From NCBI RefSeq assembly GCF_001571775.1, contig NZ_LRVM01000003.1:248001-312000 (forward strand): a stretch of 64,000 nucleotides of DNA. The letters are read 5' to 3'. Every line of letters starts with the position of its first letter. The first letter of the stretch is position 1. This document shows positions 59,426-64,000 of this stretch, piece by piece. Below the pieces are notes generated by a model. That model was given only the letters and a program-made list of their open reading frames with translations. It was not told the origin of the DNA and made no database searches. The translations under genes and the position numbers were made by a program. Source of the stretch: Anaerotignum neopropionicum (GTDB lineage: Bacteria > Bacillota > Clostridia > Lachnospirales > Anaerotignaceae).

Positions 59426-60805
59426 CTAAATTAAAATACAAGCTAATATAAAGGTACATAAAAAACCAATTCCAACAGGAAGAAGATTTTTTCTTGCCAA
59501 TTCTAAAGGGTTTACATTACAAATAGCTGCAACCGGAATCAATCCCCAAGGAACAATCGTACCTCCACCCACAAAAATCGCTGTAATTTGGCCTAATGTT
59601 GCCAAAATAGGAATGGAGCAATTAATTGCGGTACCGAAGGTATTTGCCAATACACCAACAAGGGGCAGCCCAGAAAAACCAGAGCCATCTAATCCGGTTA
59701 ATCCTCCGATTACCATTTGAATAAACACAACAAAGTATTTATTTAACGGTGTCACCCCTGCAAGCCAAATTGCCCAATCGTTTAAAATGCCGCTTTGATA
59801 TTGTTCCCCTAAAATATAGGTAATACCCTCACCACCTAAAAAGAAAAACCCGCCGATCACAATTACCGGGGCAAATATTTTTATGGCAAATAAAAAACCA
59901 TCCCGAATGTATTCCGTAACTTTTTCAAGACTTTTACGCTTAAACCCAACGACGGAGGCAATAATCATGACCATCATGGCTGTCCCCGATACCAGACTTG
60001 TTGCATCCCCACCCTTTAAGTCATACATAAACATAAGAAGGATATCAACGGCAAAGGCAACAGGCGTAAAAACAGCAATAAAAATCGCCCCTTTTGACGG
60101 CTTATTCAGAGGGACTTCGTCGTTACTTTGCATATATAATATGCCGCCGCTTTCCTGTACCATGCTTTTTTTGTTTAAAAGAAAAGCAGAAACAACGGTT
60201 ACAATACCCATAGTAAGAAATAACGGCATGCCGACTTGCATAATATTTTGCGGTTCTATTCCGGCTGAGGCAGCGGTAATGGAGGGCGCACCCTGAATTA
60301 CAATGTCAGAGCTTAGCGCAATGCCATGACCAAACAAGTTCATTGCAATGGCTGCCGCTAGAGGCGTTAATCCTTTCTTTACAGCCAAAGGGACTAAAAT
60401 TGCACCCACCAATGCCACGGCTGGGGAAGGCCATAAAAACAAAGAAAAAATCATCATGGTAAATCCTAAAATCCACCAAGCAATATAGGTATTTTTCATA
60501 ATCTTAGACATGGAACGCATCATGATGTAGTCGCTCCCCATATCTGACAGGCATTTCGATAAAGAGGTCACTAGTGCAATTGTTGCAATAATTTCCATAA
60601 ATTCCTTTGAAGCGTACAAAACAGCATGGAAAACAGATTGAATACCACCTACTAAAGTACGGCTACTTACAAGTCCCAATATAAATATAAAAACAGCGCA
60701 AACTATGGGTGTGTCCTTCCTGAGTATCATAGTTGCTAGAATGGTAATAACGCCAATGAGGTAGATAAAATGAATTGGTGTAAGTTGAATAGATAAGCTT
60801 GGCAT
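59426..60805 (-). CDS. Polytopic ion/organic-anion transporter (GntP/CitMHS-type permease)
   Basis: 459 residues from ATG 60805 (GGGGGAGGTATCCTAT upstream; a frame at 60841 has none). About 12 membrane segments, e.g. FIYLIGVITILATMILRKDT, PIVCAVFIFILGLVSSRTLV, NLFGHGIALSSDIVIQGAP, GVTPLNKYFVVFIQMVIGGLT, ANTFGTAINCSIPILATLGQ, TIVPWGLIPVAAICNVNPLE. These resemble the citrate-H/lactate/gluconate ion transporter superfamily. Substrate unknown. Directly upstream of asnB on the same strand. Confidence 0.7.
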   Translation of the reverse strand: MPSLSIQLTPIHFIYLIGVITILATMILRKDTPIVCAVFIFILGLVSSRTLVGGIQSVFHAVLYASKEFMEIIATIALVTSLSKCLSDMGSDYIMMRSMSKIMKNTYIAWWILGFTMMIFSLFLWPSPAVALVGAILVPLAVKKGLTPLAAAIAMNLFGHGIALSSDIVIQGAPSITAASAGIEPQNIMQVGMPLFLTMGIVTVVSAFLLNKKSMVQESGGILYMQSNDEVPLNKPSKGAIFIAVFTPVAFAVDILLMFMYDLKGGDATSLVSGTAMMVMIIASVVGFKRKSLEKVTEYIRDGFLFAIKIFAPVIVIGGFFFLGGEGITYILGEQYQSGILNDWAIWLAGVTPLNKYFVVFIQMVIGGLTGLDGSGFSGLPLVGVLANTFGTAINCSIPILATLGQITAIFVGGGTIVPWGLIPVAAICNVNPLELARKNLLPVGIGFLCTFILACILI

Positions 60806-61110
60806 ATAGGATACCTCCCCCAAAAAAGTGATATAATACAATATTCATTTTCTGGGGATATGTGCTTGGAGCAATCGGAAGATGTCTTTTCGGACTGATA
60901 AGCCTCACCATCACATTTTTTTAGAGCATATACAAAAAACATCCGAAGGTTGAAGATTTTGAAGGTAGGGTCAAGATTTGTGTGCAAAAAGATTTGCAGT
61001 CTCTGAGGGCATGCAGTATCAGGCAATGGAGGTAGAAAGAATTTCAAGTTTTGTGTAAACTCAATAAATAATGGAAAATATTTTATCGTTATTAGGAGCA
61101 GTGCCTGTTT

Positions 61111-61135
61111 TGAAGTGACCCCCAAAAGTTAGACA
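61111..61135 (+). mobile_element. IS3-family terminal-sequence relic
   Basis: TGAAGTGACCCCCAAAAGTT followed by AGACA matches the end sequence widely seen in IS3/IS150-type elements of Firmicutes. No transposase gene follows. The second IS end was not found within the window. The IS256-like peptide lies within about 100 bases. Confidence 0.5.
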
Positions 61136-61221
61136 AAAACGAATTAAGAGAGAACACCCCAAAGTTTATGTAAACCTCCAAACTGATGCATAATAAAACT
61201 ACTCAGTTTGGAGGTTATTAT

Positions 61222-61314
61222 TTGGCAAAAAAACGAAAAAACGAATCCCCGGAAAGACCGGCCTTATGCGAAATGGTGAGTGGATACCTAGATAGTGTCG
61301 TCAATAATCGTTAA
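61222..61314 (+). pseudogene. Truncated IS256/mutator-type transposase N-terminus
   Basis: 30-codon frame from TTG 61222 (GGAGG at 61210-61214) reading AKKRKNESPERPALCEMVSG then YLDSVVNNR before a stop. The N-terminal lysine-rich opening and ALCEMVSGYLD resemble IS256-type transposases. The rest of the gene is missing. A 13-bp inverted repeat (AACCTCCAAACTG and CAGTTTGGAGGTT, 61173-61216) stands upstream of it. Confidence 0.45.
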
Positions 61315-61693
61315 GCCATAAAGCAACACACCGAATTGAACTATTGTTGTATTAAAACCCATATTTTTGACATATCGAGTAGCAATTCCCCTCCACCTTT
61401 TCAAATGCAAAATTGCATTTCCAAATTTATAAAGATGCGCATCTTACTCTCGTTTCAGTTTACGGTTTTGCTTTGGCAAAATCACAAGCACCACCAGACG
61501 CACCTACCGCTTAACTCACAAAACCCTTTTATCGTAAAATAATAGCAGAACCTTTCTCTGGGCTGGTGATGGTCTTTCGCATCTCGTCCACACAAGTCAC
61601 ACCCGTAAAAATGCCTAATACCAATTGCCACGCTTCTTTGCGTTTCGCAAAAAACTTCATTTTTAAGGAAGCATTTTCACAGAAACCATTAAA
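61315..61693. other. Intergenic stretch with a possible degenerate minus-strand frame
   Basis: A minus frame 61529-61660 (43 residues, MKFFAKRKEAWQLVLGIFTG) lacks a ribosome site and stops; other frames are broken. The region may hold a decayed gene beside the IS relics. The 60806-61110 part also shows no convincing gene. Confidence 0.35.
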
Positions 61694-62713
61694 TTAAATC
61701 AGCCCATATCTGCCATCCCCAAAAAATTCTTTTGCCGCAATGTAGCCCTGACGATATAAAAAATGATATGTTGTTTCATTTACGCCAATATCAAAGTCCA
61801 AAGGATGTATGTCCTTTGTATCAATGATTACAGACCGCTCCTTGTTCATTGGGTTGCTTTCATAACTTTGCTGCTGTATATAGGAAGATACCCGCAAAAG
61901 ACTCTCAATATATTTCCATAGGCTATCTATTTCATTGCGGCTAAGCTTATTTTTAAAGCGAATGCCAAGAGTTGACATATTTGCCCCCTCATAAAGGTTT
62001 GCATTGAAAGCAGGATTATCAAAAATATTCAAAGGATAATTGTTCATCAACCCGCCATCACAAAAAACATTTGAAAAGGAATTACCAAGGGAATCTGTCT
62101 GCTCCTTAATTACTGCCTCAAAAAATATTGGAACCGACATAGAAATTCGAACGGCCTCAGCGACCTCCATCGTCGGTGTTGTTTCAAAAGAAAAAATTTG
62201 AGTTGTCTTCATGGAGATATCCGTACCAATCACATATAAATCGAGAAATGCTCTGTTATCCTTATGAATTGAGGGATTTTTAAAATCTTCAAAAGTATAC
62301 GGTGGCAGCTTTTTTGCAAAGTCAAACTGCCCATCAATTACTTCCTTCATCCAGCTATAAAAATAATCCGTAGAGAACCAGCCATAATGATTCATGAGCC
62401 GATAGATGCAGCTTACATCTCCTAAAAACCTTCCCATCACCTCACTCATATCCTCCAGAACAAACCCAATATGCTCCGGCTGACCCTTAGACGGAATCTT
62501 TCTGTAATCCAAGGTGCCGGAAATTTTTCTTATGTCCCAAAACGGAAGGTTAAAGCTTGTAATGCAGGCAGTAATTGCCCCTGCGGAGGTTCCTGCAACC
62601 CTAGAAACATCTCCCATGAATCCATTGTAAAACAGGTAGTGTAGTACTCCAAGGTACGCAATTCCCAAAACACCCCCGCCTTCAAAAACTAAATTTTCAA
62701 TTTTTCCAAACAA
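61694..62713 (-). CDS. Patatin-like phospholipase
   Basis: About 339 residues from TTG 62711-62713 with AAGGGTGATTTTC upstream (a GTG at 62722 is too close to that site). Anion hole FEGGGVLGIAYLGVL (about 10-24), nucleophile elbow VAGTSAGAITA (Ser about 44), dyad Asp in FCDGGLMNNYPL. Intracellular serine lipase/acylhydrolase acting on membrane lipids. It stands alone between IS relics and an alpha/beta hydrolase. Confidence 0.88.
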   Translation of the reverse strand: MFGKIENLVFEGGGVLGIAYLGVLHYLFYNGFMGDVSRVAGTSAGAITACITSFNLPFWDIRKISGTLDYRKIPSKGQPEHIGFVLEDMSEVMGRFLGDVSCIYRLMNHYGWFSTDYFYSWMKEVIDGQFDFAKKLPPYTFEDFKNPSIHKDNRAFLDLYVIGTDISMKTTQIFSFETTPTMEVAEAVRISMSVPIFFEAVIKEQTDSLGNSFSNVFCDGGLMNNYPLNIFDNPAFNANLYEGANMSTLGIRFKNKLSRNEIDSLWKYIESLLRVSSYIQQQSYESNPMNKERSVIIDTKDIHPLDFDIGVNETTYHFLYRQGYIAAKEFFGDGRYGLI

Positions 62714-62816
62714 GAAAATCACCCTTACTATTTTAGTATTAAATTATATTGCATCGTTGCAAATTATATTTTAGTAAAAGGCTCTTAAATTTTTAAATTT
62801 TTCATCAATTACAGTG

Positions 62817-63953
62817 TCACTTGATATCAGCATGGCTATTTGTATTTGATAGTACGTCATCTTTAATAATTCGTGCAATCTTTTCCGGTTCTTCAAAAAT
62901 AGGGCTATGGGCCGAGTTCTCAAAAAGATAAAATCCTTTTATTGGTGCATCTAATTCTGCCAAATAATCCTCTGCCATTTTATAATTTACGGTATAATCG
63001 TATTTTCCGGAAAAAAAGTATACAGGCACATCTAACGAGGTTACTTTTTCCCTCAAATCATCTTCCATTTTCAGCTGATCATTTTGATTTAGCAACAGCT
63101 TTCCTCTCCATAAATTTATTTTTTCAGCAAGGGTATATTCCTTGTTTGTAAAAGAAGTAAAAACAATTCCCGAAACAACCGACTTCATATTGCGGGCTGT
63201 TCCAATCCCTGCACTATGCATAAAAGCGTCCCTTATCTTATGATAACCAGCAGATGCTACATCGTTCCTTTCCAGTGTTTTCAAAGCTTTTTTGTTACCC
63301 ACCTTTTCGTAATATTCCAACATATACTCATGTGCCCGCCTTTCAGACGCATCCTGATTTGTAACCTGACCTACTGCAATGTAAGCATTATAAAGCTCAG
63401 GGGATTTTTGCACTGTCTGGATACCAAAATAAGTTCCCCATGAGTGCGCCATAAGATAAATCTTTTCCTGCCCAAAACGGTCGCGTAAATAGTTTGTTAC
63501 GGCAATTGTGTCCTCAATATACTGGTCAACAGTTAAGGCCGTCTTATCCATATCGCTGTGATAAGATAACCCAGCCCCCCGCTGATCCCACCAGACGACT
63601 GTAAAGTAGTCTTCCAAGCCTGTAGGATAATTCTCTGTCAAAAAAAATTCCGGCATACCTGGCCCAACATGAACAAATAGCAATACAGGATTAGATATAT
63701 CCTTGCTTTTGATGATCATACCCATTGTAACGTCATTAATTTTTACAAAGCTTTTTTCCGCTATGCTTTTTTCTAGTTTTCTTCCCTTTTCATCTGTCAT
63801 TTGCTTTATCTTTCCCGGACTCATTTTCACCAAAACCACGAGGCACAGGACAATAACTGTTAAAATCATACCCAGTATGATACAAACCACCATTTTAATT
63901 TTTTTCTTTATTGGAAATAATGGCCTCAATTTTATTTTCCCAGCTTTCATCAT
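62817..63953 (-). CDS. Membrane-anchored alpha/beta hydrolase (proline iminopeptidase-like)
   Basis: 378 residues. N-terminal membrane anchor (about 20-44, MVVCIILGMILTVIVLCLVV). Hydrolase core: LLFVHVGPGMPEFFLT (oxyanion hole), VVWWDQRGAGLSYHSD, IYLMAHSWGTYFGIQTV (Ser nucleophile), FSGKYDYTVNYKMAED (Asp), FENSAHSPIFEEPEK (His). All triad residues present. Probably an extracytoplasmic peptidase or esterase. GAAGGGGTGATTT before ATG. Last full gene; the final 47 bases are intergenic. Confidence 0.85.
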   Translation of the reverse strand: MMKAGKIKLRPLFPIKKKIKMVVCIILGMILTVIVLCLVVLVKMSPGKIKQMTDEKGRKLEKSIAEKSFVKINDVTMGMIIKSKDISNPVLLFVHVGPGMPEFFLTENYPTGLEDYFTVVWWDQRGAGLSYHSDMDKTALTVDQYIEDTIAVTNYLRDRFGQEKIYLMAHSWGTYFGIQTVQKSPELYNAYIAVGQVTNQDASERRAHEYMLEYYEKVGNKKALKTLERNDVASAGYHKIRDAFMHSAGIGTARNMKSVVSGIVFTSFTNKEYTLAEKINLWRGKLLLNQNDQLKMEDDLREKVTSLDVPVYFFSGKYDYTVNYKMAEDYLAELDAPIKGFYLFENSAHSPIFEEPEKIARIIKDDVLSNTNSHADIK

Positions 63954-64000
63954 AAATCACCCCTTCCATCGTTGCGATGGCGGCTAAACCGTGAACAGTT

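Noticed and set aside
60736..61125. 129-codon minus frame upstream of the permease
   Set aside because: No ribosome site, overlaps the permease 5' end, composition unlike neighbours, and the upstream end falls in an IS relic.

Overview
The window is AT-rich chromosomal DNA of a spore-forming, anaerobic low-GC Firmicute, most likely a Clostridia/Lachnospirales-type bacterium. The basis is a full spoVA operon (spoVAA-AB-AC-AD-AE), the fermentative AdhE, a CIRCE-controlled clpB, strong Shine-Dalgarno sites and Firmicutes-style terminators. No tRNA, rRNA or CRISPR array was seen.

Layout. (1) 1-2478: start of a class II fumarase, a thiamine-binding protein with a HAD phosphatase, then a 5'-truncated tyrosine integrase (relic of an earlier element) and a terminator that originally belonged to yebC. 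(2) 2479-27381: an integrated siphovirus-like prophage of about 24.8 kb, bounded by a 90-bp direct repeat with one mismatch and inserted in the 3' end of yebC, whose coding end is rebuilt at the right border. An outward-facing repressor (24614-25276, +) sits opposite one long leftward lytic operon: small regulators, ParB-like and Rep-like proteins, a PD-(D/E)XK-like nuclease, holin/endolysin, terminase, portal, MuF-like protein, HNH endonuclease, scaffold, capsid, connectors, tail, tape measure, baseplate, XhlA. The integrase lies next to attR. Between repressor and integrase is a region of about 460 bp without a functional gene, packed with perfect stem-loops whose loops carry AAUU. It is a candidate large structured phage RNA and the most interesting object in the window. 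(3) 27295-37966: yebC, yigZ, two tandem small paralogues, a diguanylate cyclase, clpB, a secreted GH10-like glycosidase, a fused aroE-aroK gene and an HD hydrolase. (4) 38499-43272: the spoVA operon with a likely sigma-G promoter buried at the mgtC terminator, mgtC, uppP. (5) 43590-51053: DEAD-box helicase, adhE with a long structured leader, LysR and Rrf2 regulators, YbaK. (6) 51379-56566: a dlt-like cell-surface D-alanylation operon with an inserted two-domain acetyltransferase. (7) 56753-63953: an Fe/Mn superoxide dismutase with altered gateway residues, asnB with a permease, IS relics, a patatin phospholipase and an alpha/beta hydrolase.

How parts interact. In the prophage the repressor and the early operon have divergent near-consensus promoters, and all lytic genes run in one direction. 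Several prophage genes are preceded by a hairpin plus U-run followed by an ATTRTA-like sequence, suggesting shared control by termination or antitermination. In the host part, dlt, uppP and the GH10-like enzyme act on the envelope, and spoVA and possibly the dismutase belong to sporulation.

Limits. Everything was read by eye. Family names are from motif recognition, and structure and promoter calls are unverified.
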